NCBI RefSeq assembly: GCF_040869045.1
Contig: NC_090321.1
Location: forward strand, 182,499,596-182,563,595
Length of the DNA: 64,000 bases
Direction of reading: 5' to 3'
DNA from: Eurosta solidaginis
Lineage: Eukaryota; Arthropoda; Insecta; Diptera; Tephritidae
A model generated the notes under the pieces. That model made no database searches and had not been told where the DNA came from. It saw only the letters and a program-made list of their open reading frames with translations. Of this stretch, positions 33,901-43,530 are shown piece by piece; position 1 is the stretch's first letter; each line of letters begins with the position of its first letter. The position numbers were made by a program, and so were the translations under genes.

Positions 33901-36900
33901 TGAATCCGGGATGAGTCGCATTGGAGTATGCGACTATAGCCAGTTCTGAGCTCTTTATATGGGTTGGAGTGCTCCCTTTTGTTTGAGCATGTCCTATGCA
34001 GAGGCCAATTGTACCTGTTTATGCCTGAACGTGTAGTGTAGGACTGGTTGTCTTTATACCCTTACGGATACTGTCGGACAGATCCTTTTTGTAATGTTAG
34101 AAATTTCCTCTTTCAACCCTTTTTAGGGTACTGTTCGACATGCCCTCCTTTTACCCCTACGGGTACTGTCGGACAGATCTTTTCTGTACTGTTCGACACT
34201 TCCTCTTTGTACCCGTATGGGAAGTGTCCGATAGGCCCTTTTTGTATCCATACGGGTAGTGTCGAACATATTCTATTTGTGCCTCTACACCCAGAGTCGC
34301 ACAAGTCTCTTTTGTTCGCCTATAGTTACTGTCGGACAAGTCCTCTTTCCGTACGAGTAAATTTCTTACGGATTTTATAAATTCTAATACAATATTATTA
34401 ATTTTTTTTTTGGTATTGGTGTTGTAGTATTTTAGGTTCGGTATAGATCCCCGCGTGTTTCTTAAATAATGCTATTCAATCACAATTAATATTTTTATTT
34501 TATTCATTTCGTTGCTTTTTGGTTTCTATTGGTTTTTTCAATTGGCTACAATCCAAATATACCCAAAAGGGACTTTAGGGGATCAATTATACCCCAATGT
34601 GGACAAAAGAGAGCAATCGCAGACCACTCTCTGTAGGGATTTATCGCACGATTTTTTGCAGGGAAGACATTAGTTAAGTTTAATTGTATGCAAATTAGTG
34701 TAATTAGTTAGAAAATGTTTTAATGTTTATATTAGATGCATTTGTATGTAAATAATAAAAATAAAATGTTACGTATCCGCACCGGTACCCGTATTTTGTT
34801 TTCGTGTAATTGCTTGGTTTTAGATTTTCCTCCATGCGAACAGTGAATATTTATTTATATGGAGAAAATTAGAAAAACCCTTCGGATTTTAAATATTTTT
34901 CTCTACGGACTGGCTAAGAGAGATAGATTCTCCTAAATGATCTCCGCTCTCTTGTGAACCCAATTCAGGTGAGCTTTGCTTCAACATATTTGCACACTTA
35001 CCAGGTACACGTCCATGATCGCGAAATATTCTGAAATCCGTATCTGATGGTATTAAATGCGCTTGGAACATTTCCTCTGCTATAGTCGAAGCGTATGGAT
35101 GCATCACAGCAATGCGATAATGCTATAACATTAAACAATAAAAAAAGTTACTTAAATACTTATAACAAATACTGAGATTCACAAGCAGTATTTTAAGTAG
35201 CACATTTCACTTACCTTCATTAACCAAGGGTGGTTAGGACCAGATTGGAAAAGAATTTCACGTCCACCACTTCCGCATGAATCCAAATTGATTAAAGCCC
35301 TTTTTTCATTTAATAAATTAAATATTAAATTTATTAATATTTAAATGTATTTCTCAATAAAAATTTTAGTATAAGTGCTAAGACAAAGTAAATGAATTGA
35401 AAATGAATTAATAACATTACGGAATAGGAAATTTTCAAAATACTTAACCAGTGTCAAAGTCAATAAGGGTGAGGGGGGTGGGGGATAACCTAATTGTTTT
35501 AAGCAAACTTAACCTATACTTGAGCATAAGTAAAATTTACTTAGCTTTGTACAAATTAGGAAGCCCATATTAAGCGAAATTGCCATTTATCTCTCAATGT
35601 TAGTTTCTTCACAGCAGCAAACAAATTTTTAGAACAACCTTTGAAACTATATAATAAATTTACAGTAAAACGAAAAGACAACTTTTATTCCCTGAGGGAA
35701 AAAGAAAATCATCGTTGTTTTTGCTAATCCACCCATCGAAAAGTGTACTGCCGACTCACTCCCTAAAGTGGCTTACGAGACATAAAATGAGTAACACTTT
35801 ATAAAAGCTCTTCGAAACGGCGCCATCTCTTCTTCCACCACTTTTTAAAATTTTGCCTGAAGTCATCAAATAGTTTCTCTACGTCTTTGTGTAAAATATG
35901 GCCAGTTACTAACGCTTCGAAAAACTAAAGTTTTTTTTTTAAATTTTTCATGAAAACCTCGTAAATTTAGTTTTTTCTGCATGTTGCTAAAGATTTACTT
36001 CCAATTTTTATTTCTAGGTTATACATATAAACACTTTGAATTGCTGGAGTTTTTTCTTTCACTAATTTTTCTCAAAGACAACATAAAGTTGCTACATATT
36101 CCTGCCAAATGTTGATAAAGCTTCACATAACATTTTGAAGTGTCGGCTACTGCGTATACACACTGCGAACGGCGGTATCTCTAATTATGCAACATGTTGC
36201 TAAAGATTTATTCAACCTTTTTATACTCAGCTGAGTAGAGCTCACAGAGTATATTAATTTTGTTCTCATAACGTTGTCATCATAACCCCGTAACGGCATA
36301 AACTAATCGAGATGGATATAGACTTCTATATATCAAAATGATCTGGGCAAAAATAGAAATTCATTTAGCCATGCCCGTCCTTCCGTCTGTCCGTAAACAC
36401 GACGATAAATTTTGAGGTATCTTAATGAAATTTGGTATGTAAGTTCCTGAGCACTCATCTCAGGCCGCTATTTAAAATGGACGAAATTGGACTATAACCA
36501 CTCCCACTTTTTCGATATCGAAAATTTCGAAAAACAGAAAAAGTGCAATAATTCATTACCAAAGACGGACAAAGCGATGAAACTTGGTAAATGAGTTGAC
36601 CTTATGACGCAGAGTAGAAAGAAGGTAATTTAAAAGTTTTGCAAGCTGTAATTTGGTAGTGGTTGAAGATATCATGGCAGGAACGTTACTCATATTACTA
36701 CATGTGTTCCAAATAAAAATTAGCAAAATCGGATGACGAACCCGCCCACTTAAAAAATTTTCTTTTAAAGTCAAATTATAACAAAACTTTTAATATCTTT
36801 ACAGTATATGTATAAGTAAATTATGTCAACATTCAACTCCAGTAATGATATGGTGCAACAAAATACAAAAATAGAAGAAAATTTCAAAATGGGCGTTTGT

Positions 36901-39810
36901 CTAAAATAATTTTAATGCCATAAGTCGAACAAAAATTTACCAATCTTTGTGAAATTTGGTAAGCACGTAGTTCTAACTGTTTTCTGTGAAAATGGGCGAA
37001 ATCGGTTGAAGCCATGCCCAGTTTTTATACACAGTCAACCCTCTGTCCTTCCGATCGGCCGTTAACACGAGAACTTGAGCAAAAATCGATATATATTTAC
37101 TAAACTTAGTTCACGTAGTTATCTGAACTCACTTTAAAATTAAAAAAATGCCATAATTCTATACCAAATACGAAAATAAGGGATGAAGCATTGCGATTGG
37201 ATTCGTTTTTTGACGAAAAATATAACTTTAGAAAAAACTTTGTAAAATGGGTGTGACACCTACCATATTAAGTAGAAGAAAATGAAAAAGTGCTGCAGGG
37301 CGAAATCAAAAGCCCTTGGAATCATGGCAGGAATACAGTTCGAGGTACTACATATATAAATAAATTAGCGGTACCCTACAGATGATGTTCTGGGTTACCC
37401 TGGCCCCAATTTTATTCGATATCTCGAAAATGCCTTCACGGTTACAACTAAGGGCCATTCACTTTTAAAACTCTCATTAATACCTTTAATTCGTACAAAC
37501 ACATTATAGAGTCACCCTTGGTCCACCTTTATGGCGATATCTCGAAAAGCCGCCCACCTATAGAACTAAGGCCCTTTTAAAACATTCCTTAATAGCTTTC
37601 ATTTGATATCCATGACTTACAAACACATTCCAGGGTTACCTCAGGTTAATTTTCCTAAATGGTGATTTTCCCTGATTTGACAAAGGATGAAGGAAAATCG
37701 TTCCAAAAAACTTCACCCTTGGTCTACAACTTGGTCGATATTTCCCCAACGTATTTGATATGGAATTAAAAACCAATTTTAAACCATCTGCGAAACCCTA
37801 CGAAACCAACGCAGCTATAATTATACTCAGATGAGCAGAGCTCACAGAGTATATTAATTTAGTTCGCATAAAGGTATTCTGTAATGGTATAAATACATTC
37901 TTTGCATACAACTCACAATTTCTACCTTACAAGAGTCATATATGTATGAGTATTTTATGATTATAGGTTTAGATTTTCTCGAGGCACATATTTCTCACAT
38001 ATTTCGGACTCTTATCGGATTCATAATAAAAAGCGCTTCGAAAATATTTCAGCGGTGATTTAAAAAAAATGATATAGAAATGCGTTCTTTAACCAAATGT
38101 TCATAGTAAAAAAAAATATAAAATAAAACGATAGCTGAAGGAAGATAGCAAAGGCAAGTTGCTCCATTTTTTAGTATTACCATTTGTATGTATTCATGAA
38201 AAAGACAATTTTGTCTCCAATGCTCTCAGCTGAGTATGTTATGTTCGGCTACACCCGAACTTATCCTTCCTTACTTGTTATTTCTGCGATAGTTCATGTA
38301 TACGTTTTGAAAGGTGACCTATCCTCCTTCCCCTACATTTTAAATATTTCTGAAAACCAACACAAAGTTGCTAGGTTATTATGCTGCTTAAGACTTCTCG
38401 GCGTTTACATTTCTATGATATTGCATATTAACACATCGAAGTGCAACTATTTCTTATTCTTATACTTTTTTACATATTTCCCAAAGACAGCAAAAAGTTG
38501 CTACGCCAATATGCAATATAGTGCTAAAGATTTGCTTAGACGTTTTATTTCTGAGATTCTACTTATCAACCCTATGAAATGCGACTATTTTATATAACAT
38601 TTTTCCCGACGGCAGCATAACGCCGACAGCTACGTGCTTGTGTAACAAACATGTTTTTCCAAAAGCATTGTAGAGCTGCTCCGTCCTCAAATCTTGGGGT
38701 CTGTGGGTTTTAGTCGCATCTGACGGCAGGCATGCCTACAATGGGCAATTTCTAAGCCTTTTAGCTCGCTGCGATAACCTCTTCTTCTTCTTCTTCCACC
38801 ACTTTTGCCGCAAATTGGATTAAAAACCACGGGAAGACTAATGGTAGCGAAGTGTTCGTATAAAAGGTGCAGTAACTTCCATGACTATTATTTTAACCAT
38901 TCTAGATTTAATTTATTTATTTTTATTATAACCTAAACTTTTTAGTCTCCTGATTCCGTCACTGTAATTTTGTTTTCGAAGAAATCTGTGCGTTACTCAC
39001 TTTATATGCTTCGCCCATTTGTGTTGAGTGATGAAAGCGTGCGAAGCCTGTAGAGGATTCTCCTCAGCGCCATTGAATAGGAAGACTACAGGATTGCGCA
39101 GCTGCTTGCTTGATTTTGCCAAAACCTATAGGAGTATAATTAATAAAACGTTTATGCTCTAATCTGAACTGAGATATTGAAAGAAATCAGTTGGCTTACG
39201 CGTATAATCTCCAACATAACAGCCACCATTGTGCCATCATCACCAGCACCTAAACAAGTTTAAATAAAATTTTACATTAAACTCATAAAAAAAATTAACT
39301 TATCTCCCTTCGCTTCCGCTTACCTTTACCATGCGGCACTGAATCATAATGACTGTTAACCAATAAATATGATGTGCTATTCGAATGCTTTGGTGCAATT
39401 TTAATTACAACATTTTGTATACCCTGATACATATTGACCATGTCCCAATGACAATAGCTACCAGATGCTAATTGTACGTCGGCTTCGATATTATGCACTG
39501 AGTGTATATCGGCATTTAGTATTTTCAGTTGTTTCTGAAAATATTTAACAGAATTTTGTTCATTTGCTATGCTGCCGACAACACGCGGTCCCAATTCGAT
39601 TAGTTTGGCTAAATTTTTTTCTGCTCGCTCTGCAATAAATCGATCTGGATACTTAGCTTCGTCTGCAATATTAATTGGTGTGGGCAGTCGATGAAAGGCG
39701 GGTATAGCAATGCAGAAATAGAGTAGTAACCAAAATGATAAGAAGACAGGGCTCCAATGCCATTTGATTTTGCCATTTTCAACGAAGAAGCGGTGCCAAA
39801 AACTTCTTTG
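24970..39810 (-). CDS. Endoplasmic reticulum metallopeptidase 1-like, gene 2 (fourteen exons, first exon not found)
   Basis: This is a paralog of gene 1, on the same strand upstream of it. Exons on the minus strand are 39810-39324, 39249-39200, 39125-39001, 35299-35215, 35122-35002, 33635-33481, 31794-31411, 31350-31170, 30011-29827, 29767-29624, 29553-29454, 29393-29291, 29229-28947 and 25137-24970. Phases join and the sum is 857 codons including the stop. The M28 metal-site motifs are present: [32 protein letters not shown] and YVYHTRFD. Hydrophobic segments and the C-terminal luminal domain follow, ending in a conserved tail with GHWTHNES and [13 protein letters not shown]. The first exon listed opens after a splice acceptor with no ATG in frame, so an N-terminal coding exon lies further right. 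One splice site uses GTAGGT (exon ending 31,170), chosen because it keeps the phase. The introns hold a MITE, a SINE, three PLE pieces, a LINE fragment and dispersed repeats. The coding exons appear intact. Confidence 0.9.
25294..25513. mobile_element. hAT-like palindromic MITE
   Basis: This 220-bp element is almost wholly an inverted repeat. The arms start CAGGCATGCTTAACGAACG and pair over about 95 bp with few mismatches. Each arm is itself a smaller palindrome of aacgaaacgaa and ttcgtttcgtt words. Flanking 8-bp duplications gtttaaag (25,286-25,293 and 25,514-25,521) are identical. Eight-base duplications and CAG-type ends fit the hAT superfamily. It sits in the last intron of gene 2. Confidence 0.88.
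25960..26062 (+). mobile_element. Penelope-like terminal remnant in gene 2 intron
   Basis: A degenerate hammerhead-like motif lies at 25,972-26,008. The core G8 is changed (CTGATTA) and the G before AAA is an A, so it should not cleave. The following words aaatttgac and ggttccaatatacat match the PLE terminus at 28,668-28,720. A SINE is inserted just downstream. Confidence 0.6.
26076..26431 (+). mobile_element. tRNA-derived SINE, full length
   Basis: The head at 26,076-26,150 has A-box-like TGGTAGCGTGC and B-box-like GGTTCACAGCC. The body matches the SINE at 3,709-7,965, and the tail after gcgccttacat is a short tatata run. Target duplications atttacggatt (26,065-26,075) and attaacggatt (26,432-26,442) differ at one base. 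It lies in the last intron of gene 2. Confidence 0.87.
26740..27170. repeat. Degenerate cccgaaat short-period repeat
   Basis: Words such as tcccgaaat, attccgaaaa and gatcccgaaa recur with irregular spacing, as at 2,950-3,690 and 52,860-53,450. It ends at an A-run (27,176-27,191) just before the PLE coding remnant. Confidence 0.55.
27200..28750 (+). pseudogene. 5'-truncated Penelope-like element, reverse transcriptase plus GIY-YIG
   Basis: The frame at 27,224-27,667 is the end of a PLE reverse transcriptase, with [17 protein letters not shown] and catalytic [15 protein letters not shown] at 27,668 and a further break near 27,870 interrupt it. The frame at 27,871-28,269 holds the GIY-YIG endonuclease with [19 protein letters not shown]. 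The tail continues in another frame to 28,489. A hammerhead-like motif (28,631-28,667) and the terminal word ccctgccggaaaatcaacc follow. The N-terminal half is missing. It is fixed in the last intron of gene 2, on the opposite strand. Confidence 0.85.
28631..28667 (+). ncRNA. Hammerhead-like ribozyme motif of PLE
   Basis: This has the same 37-nt architecture as 21,532-21,568, here on the plus strand about 140 bases after the PLE reading frame. Helix I arms GACA and TGTC pair, the core is CTGATGA, stem II is GGC and GCC, then GAA and the palindrome ACCGGT. An extra T follows the core. Two copies with an unchanged core suggest either recent activity or functional constraint. Confidence 0.62.
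30540..30760 (-). pseudogene. Decayed LINE C-terminal fragment
   Basis: A 71-codon frame on the minus strand contains [29 protein letters not shown] and a later HCSVFRN. This resembles the C-x2-C and H-x4-C zinc end after RNase H in I/R1-type LINEs (compare CRKCG and CSCPAL at 10,320-10,380). Only a short piece survives, in the gene 2 intron between exons 31350-31170 and 30011-29827. The remainder of that 1.16-kb intron shows nothing I can name. Confidence 0.45.
32131..32244. repeat. Left arm of 114-bp perfect inverted repeat
   Basis: It starts aatttttataaaaatttg and ends ttatttttatgaatt. Every base pairs with the arm at 33,307-33,420. Confidence 0.95.
32245..33027 (+). CDS. PLE reverse transcriptase end and GIY-YIG endonuclease (5'-truncated)
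   Basis: The frame is open from the inner edge of the left repeat; its first ATG is at 32,308 and its stop at 33,025-33,027. The start reads like the thumb/linker of a PLE reverse transcriptase ([20 protein letters not shown], then a long NDFP-type segment). The GIY-YIG nuclease follows from about 32,630, with VIYQISC, a C-rich insert, [19 protein letters not shown] and a downstream [10 protein letters not shown]. The family-typical tail [18 protein letters not shown] is present. The polymerase palm with its aspartates is missing, so the product cannot copy itself. The surviving frame has no stop. Confidence 0.85.
   Translation, partial: NFHSKHSKPTIVNTAKNFIRRVLTISDEIYHNKNIEIIVKMLKNNDFPIYLIKGYIRDYFEKSSTNRINNNKNKIYKTSVYVPGLSSRLKYSNMYDHEKFQMAFTYNNTVQQIFSNTKDKIEKYEKSDVIYQISCNGDGSHVCNKVYVGTTKSKLKTRISAHKSNIKNRDHANDNKTALTQHCRVTGHSPDLHNVAVIQQERHYNKRYTLEMLHIINTPRDQRINFKADVEGCAAAYRRLITTTTIPREKSVVPNMLSQR
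33260..33300 (+). ncRNA. Hammerhead-like ribozyme motif, second PLE family
   Basis: About 230 bases after the PLE stop, the order is: arm AATC (33,260-33,263); core CTGAGGA; an extra T; a 6-bp stem II GATTTC and GAAATC around AGTTT; GAA; palindrome ATAT; C; arm GATT (33,297-33,300). The arms pair. The sequence is unrelated to the 28,631 motif but the layout is the same, including the extra T. The predicted cleavage site follows C33,296. Confidence 0.62.
33307..33420. repeat. Right arm of 114-bp perfect inverted repeat
   Basis: It is the exact reverse complement of 32,131-32,244. It begins six bases after the hammerhead-like motif. Confidence 0.95.
34052..34362 (+). repeat. Degenerate minisatellite in gene 2 intron
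   Basis: About seven or eight diverged units share acgggtactgtcggacag and a following cctcttt-type word. They start near 34,062, 34,123, 34,160, 34,182, 34,216, 34,253, 34,290 and 34,321. Spacing is mostly 35-40 bases. Both strands stay open by chance over short runs, but nothing is coding. Confidence 0.65.
34381..35001. other. Gene 2 intron without recognised elements
   Basis: The sequence between the minisatellite and exon 35122-35002 is AT-rich. I see no exon or mobile element in it. Confidence 0.4.
35940..36218. repeat. Degenerate tandem repeat, left part
   Basis: Diverged units share cataaagttgctac-like, gttgctaaagattt and tttctaggtt words. The same phrases return at 38,281-38,610 on the other side of the dispersed element. 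The element therefore seems to have landed in an older array of roughly 100-200 bp units, in the gene 2 intron between exons 39125-39001 and 35299-35215. Confidence 0.5.
36219..38280 (+). repeat. Dispersed repeat element copy B (composite)
   Basis: The left terminus ttatactcagctgagtagag is at about 36,220. It is followed by the ~150-bp modules (accactcccactttttcgat near 36,500) and a shortened ~130-bp array at 37,380-37,640. At 37,678 it is broken by a short PLE-like word (gatgaaggaaaatcgttcc). A second left terminus appears at 37,821. The right terminus ctcagctgagtatgttatgt lies near 38,222, ending at 38,280. It is a nested or rearranged pair of copies. Confidence 0.7.
38281..38610. repeat. 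Degenerate tandem repeat, right part
   Basis: Two or three units share caaagttgctagg or aaaaagttgctacg and a following tttatttct-type word, with a spacing of about 120 bases. They match the array interrupted at 36,218. Confidence 0.5.
38690..38765. repeat. Short LINE-like fragment
   Basis: The words gacggcaggcatgcctac and the following ttctaagcc recur, diverged, at 19,990-20,040 (reverse sense) and 44,330-44,390. It is a small relic with no coding capacity. Confidence 0.35.
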
Positions 39811-40664
39811 CTGTAGGATGTAAGAGGAAAAAGGATGGATTAAGAGATAAAGTGTGTGTGGAAATAAAATCAATTGTGTGTAGTCAAGGAGTCAGTCCAC
39901 TTTTCGATAAAGGGGGCAAAGTATGCAAAACGAAACGCTATCTAATGCGATCTGAAATTTTGTAGGACATCACCATGTTACATCTAGCTACAGGCGGTGA
40001 AGGATTATCGGAAGTATATTTGGCTAGCATACTGTATAAAAATTATCTGTGAAAACCTCACAGTACCCACGGATAATAGCTCAGGAAAACTGATAGCTGA
40101 TTTCATGAGTGGTGAGGTGGTGTTGTAAGCATGCCTGGCTACCGGGCAGAATGAAGCCTGGAATCCTCCCACCCTCTGAAGCGCAACTCGCGCAAAGTAG
40201 GAGTCAGCATAGTGCACCAGCCGTCAAAACCAGCCATGGCGTTTACACTTCGGAAACTTCATCTACAACTCTGCTCGCTTGGAATTATGAATTCTTCAAC
40301 TTGAAAAATTGCAAGTTACTGCACTCAAAATAATGAACAAAACAAAAAATGCTCCGTCCAAATCCATCTATCATAAATTCTTTAACTTATTTTTTCCGGT
40401 AACCATGAAGCTTTCACTGGACAGCGGTAGTACTGCCCTTTATGATTAGTTTTAAGCAGGTCATTGCTGCGCCGACACAGTGGTTAAAGTTCATATTTGA
40501 GTCTTCATAGCGTAACGCCTTAACCGTTTCCAATTGGAATCAAAATATATATGCGTCATCTATAGTATTATCGGTTTTTGGTATTGGAATATAATTTGGA
40601 ATTTTGAGTCTCTTAACTGTGTGTGATGATACCTCTTAGTCACTTCCAATAGGGATCAACATTT
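39811..40664. other. Upstream flank or first intron of gene 2
   Basis: This lies 5' of the first gene 2 exon I can support. An N-terminal coding exon should be here or further right, but I could not identify one. A GC-richer patch near 40,110-40,260 carries no recognised domain. Confidence 0.4.
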
Positions 40665-43530
40665 TTATACTCAGTTGAGCAGAGCTCACAGAGTATATTA
40701 ACTTTGATTGGATAACGGTTGGTTGTACAGGTATAAAGGAATCGAGATAGATATAGACTTCGATATATCAAAATCATCAGTATCGAAAAAAAATTCGATT
40801 GAGCCATGTCCGTCCCTTCGTCCGTCCGTCCGTCCGTCTGCCCGTTAACACGATAACTTGAGTAAATTTTGAGGTATCTTGATGAAATTTGGTGTGTAGG
40901 TTTCTGGACACTCATCTCAGATCGCTATTTAAAATGAACGATATCGGACATTAACCACGCCCACTTTTTCGATATCGAAAATTTCGAAAAATTTAAAAAG
41001 TGCGATAATTCATTACCAAATACGGATTAAGCGATGACACCTGGTAGGTGAGTTGAGCTTATGACGCAGAATAGAAAACTAGTAAAATTTTAGACAATGG
41101 GGGTGGCACCGCCCACTTTTAAAAGAAGGTATTTTAGAAGTTTTGCAAGCTGTAATTTGGCAGTCGTTGAAGATATCATGATGAAATTTGGCAGGAACTT
41201 TACTCTTTTTACTATATGTCTGTTTAATAAAAATTAGCAAAATTGGAGAACGACCAGCCCACTATTTAAAAAAAAAATTTTTTAAATTCACATTTTAAAA
41301 GAAAAGTTAATATCTTTACAGTATATAAGTAAATAATGTCAACATCCAACTACAATAATGATATGTTGCAACAAAATACAAAAATAAAAGAAAATTTCAA
41401 AATGGGCGTGGATCCGCCCTTTTTCACTTAAATTGTCTAGGATACTTTTAATACCACAAGTCGAACAAAAATTTACCAATCCTTGTGAAATTTGGTAGAG
41501 GCTTAGATTCTAGGACGATAACTGTTTTCTGTGAAAAAGGGCGAAATCGGTTGAAGCCACGCCCAGTTTTTATACACAGTCGACCGTCTGTCCTTCCGCT
41601 CGGCCATTAACACGATAACTTGAGCAAAAATCGATATATCTTTAACTCAGTTCACGTACTTATTTGAACTCACTTTGTATTGGTGTAAAAAATGGCCGAA
41701 ATCCGACTATGACCACGCCCACTTTTTCGATATCGAAAATTACGAAAAATGAAAAAAAATGCCATAATTATATACCAAATACGAAAAAAGGGACGAAACA
41801 TGGTAATTGTATTGGTCTATTGATGCAAAATATAACTTTAGAAAAAAAATTGGTAAAATGGGTGTGACACCTACCATATTAAGTAGAAGAAAATGAAAAA
41901 GTTTTGCAGGGCGAAATCAAAAGCCCTTGGGATCTTGGAAGGAATACTGTGGTATTACATATATAAATAAATTAGCGGTACCCGACAGATGATGTTCTGG
42001 ATCACCCTGGTCCACATTTTGGTCGATATCTCGAAAACGCCTTCACATATACAACTAAGGGCCACTCCTTTTTAAACCCCTCATTAGTACCTTTAATTTG
42101 ATACCCATATCGTACAAACACATTCTAGAGTCACCCCTGGTCCACGTTTATGGCGATATCTCGAAAAGGCGTCCCCATATAGAACTAAGGCTCACTTCTT
42201 TTTAAAATACTCATTAACACCATTCATTTGATACCCATATCGTATAAACAAATTCTAGAGTCACCCCTGGTCCACCTTTATGGCGATATCTCGAAAAGGC
42301 GTCCACCTATAGAACTAAGGCGCACGCCCTTTTAAAATACTCATTAACACCTTTCATTTGATACCCATATCGTAAAACACATTCTAGAGTCACCCCTGGT
42401 CCATCTTTATGGCGATATTTCGAAACGGTGTCCGCTTATAGAACTAAGGCCCACTCCCTTTTTAAAATACTCATTAACACCTTTCATTTGATACCGATAA
42501 CGTATAAACAAATTCTAGAGTCACCCCTGGTCCACCTTTATGGCAAAATCTCGAAAAGGCGTGCACCTATAGAACTAAGGCGCACGCCCTTTTAAAATAC
42601 TCATTAAAACCTTTCATTTGATACCCATATCGTACAAGCAAATTCTAGAGTCAACCCTGGTCCACTTTTATAACGATATTCTGAAAAGGCGTTCACATAT
42701 AGAACTAAGGCCCACTCCCTTTTAAAATACTCATTAACACCTTTCATTTGATACTCATATCGTACAAGCAAATTCTAGAGTGACCCCTGGTCCATATTTA
42801 TGGCGATATCTCGAAAAGGCGTCCACATATAGAACTAAGGCCCACGCCCTCTTAAAATACTCATTAACACCTTTCATTTGATACTCATATAGTACAAACA
42901 AATTCTAGAGTCACCCCTGGTCCACCTTTATGGCGATATCTCGAAAAGGCGTCCACATATAGAACTAAGGCCCACGCCCTCTTAAAATACTCATTAACAC
43001 CTTTCATTTGATACTCATATCGTACAAGCAAATTCTAGAGTGACCCCTGGTCCATATTTATGGCGATATCTCGAAAAGGCGTCCATCTATAGAACTTAGG
43101 GCCACGCCCTTTTAAAATACTCGTTAATACCTTTCATTTGATACAAGCAAATTCTAGAGTCACCTCTGGTCCACCTTTATGGCGATATCTCGAAAAGGCG
43201 TCTACCTATGGAACTTAGGCCCACTCCCTTTTAAAATTATCATTAACACATTTTATTTGATACCCATATCGTACAAACATATTCTAGAGTCAGGCCTGGT
43301 CTACCTTTATGGCGATATCCCTAAATGGCGTCCATCTATAGAACTATGGCCCACTTCCTCTTAAAATACTCTTTAATACCTTCCATTTGATATACATGTC
43401 ATACAAACACATTCCAGGGTTACCCTAGATTCTTTTGACAACATGGTGATTTTCCCTTACTTTGTCTCCACAGCTCTCAACTGAGTATGTAATGTTCGGT
43501 TACACCCGAACTTAGCCTTCCTTGCTTGTT
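40665..43530 (+). repeat. Dispersed repeat element copy C, full length
   Basis: It runs from ttatactcagttgagcagag to the right terminus ending cttgcttgtt. Both ends share atactcagttgag next to agct in opposite orientation, which forms a short imperfect terminal inverted repeat. The interior begins with a ccgt microsatellite (near 40,815) and then diverged ~150-bp modules. Each module carries a gaaatttggtag-like word and an accacgcccac-like word (near 40,955, 41,110, 41,260, 41,410, 41,560 and 41,715). The ~130-bp array follows. There is no protein-coding frame, so the element is non-autonomous or its class is unrecognised. Confidence 0.8.
41990..43440 (+). repeat. ~130-bp tandem array inside copy C
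   Basis: About eleven units carry ggtccacctttatggcgata and gatacccatatcgtacaaac words. Neighbouring units differ by a few percent, and some are more alike (those near 42,780 and 43,030), as expected from unequal exchange or local duplication. Confidence 0.85.

Noticed and set aside
40955..41725. Repeated accacgcccac words as zinc-finger transcription factor sites
   Set aside because: The word resembles an EGR-type site, but it recurs because the modules are copies of each other. No regulatory role can be shown.
41990..43440. Regular array resembling a CRISPR
   Set aside because: Whole ~130-bp units repeat without unique spacers, inside a eukaryotic mobile repeat.
40665..43530. Dispersed element as a Helitron
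   Set aside because: A hairpin lies near one end, but the typical CTRR terminus and its spacing are not seen, and the two ends share an inverted motif instead. The class is left open.
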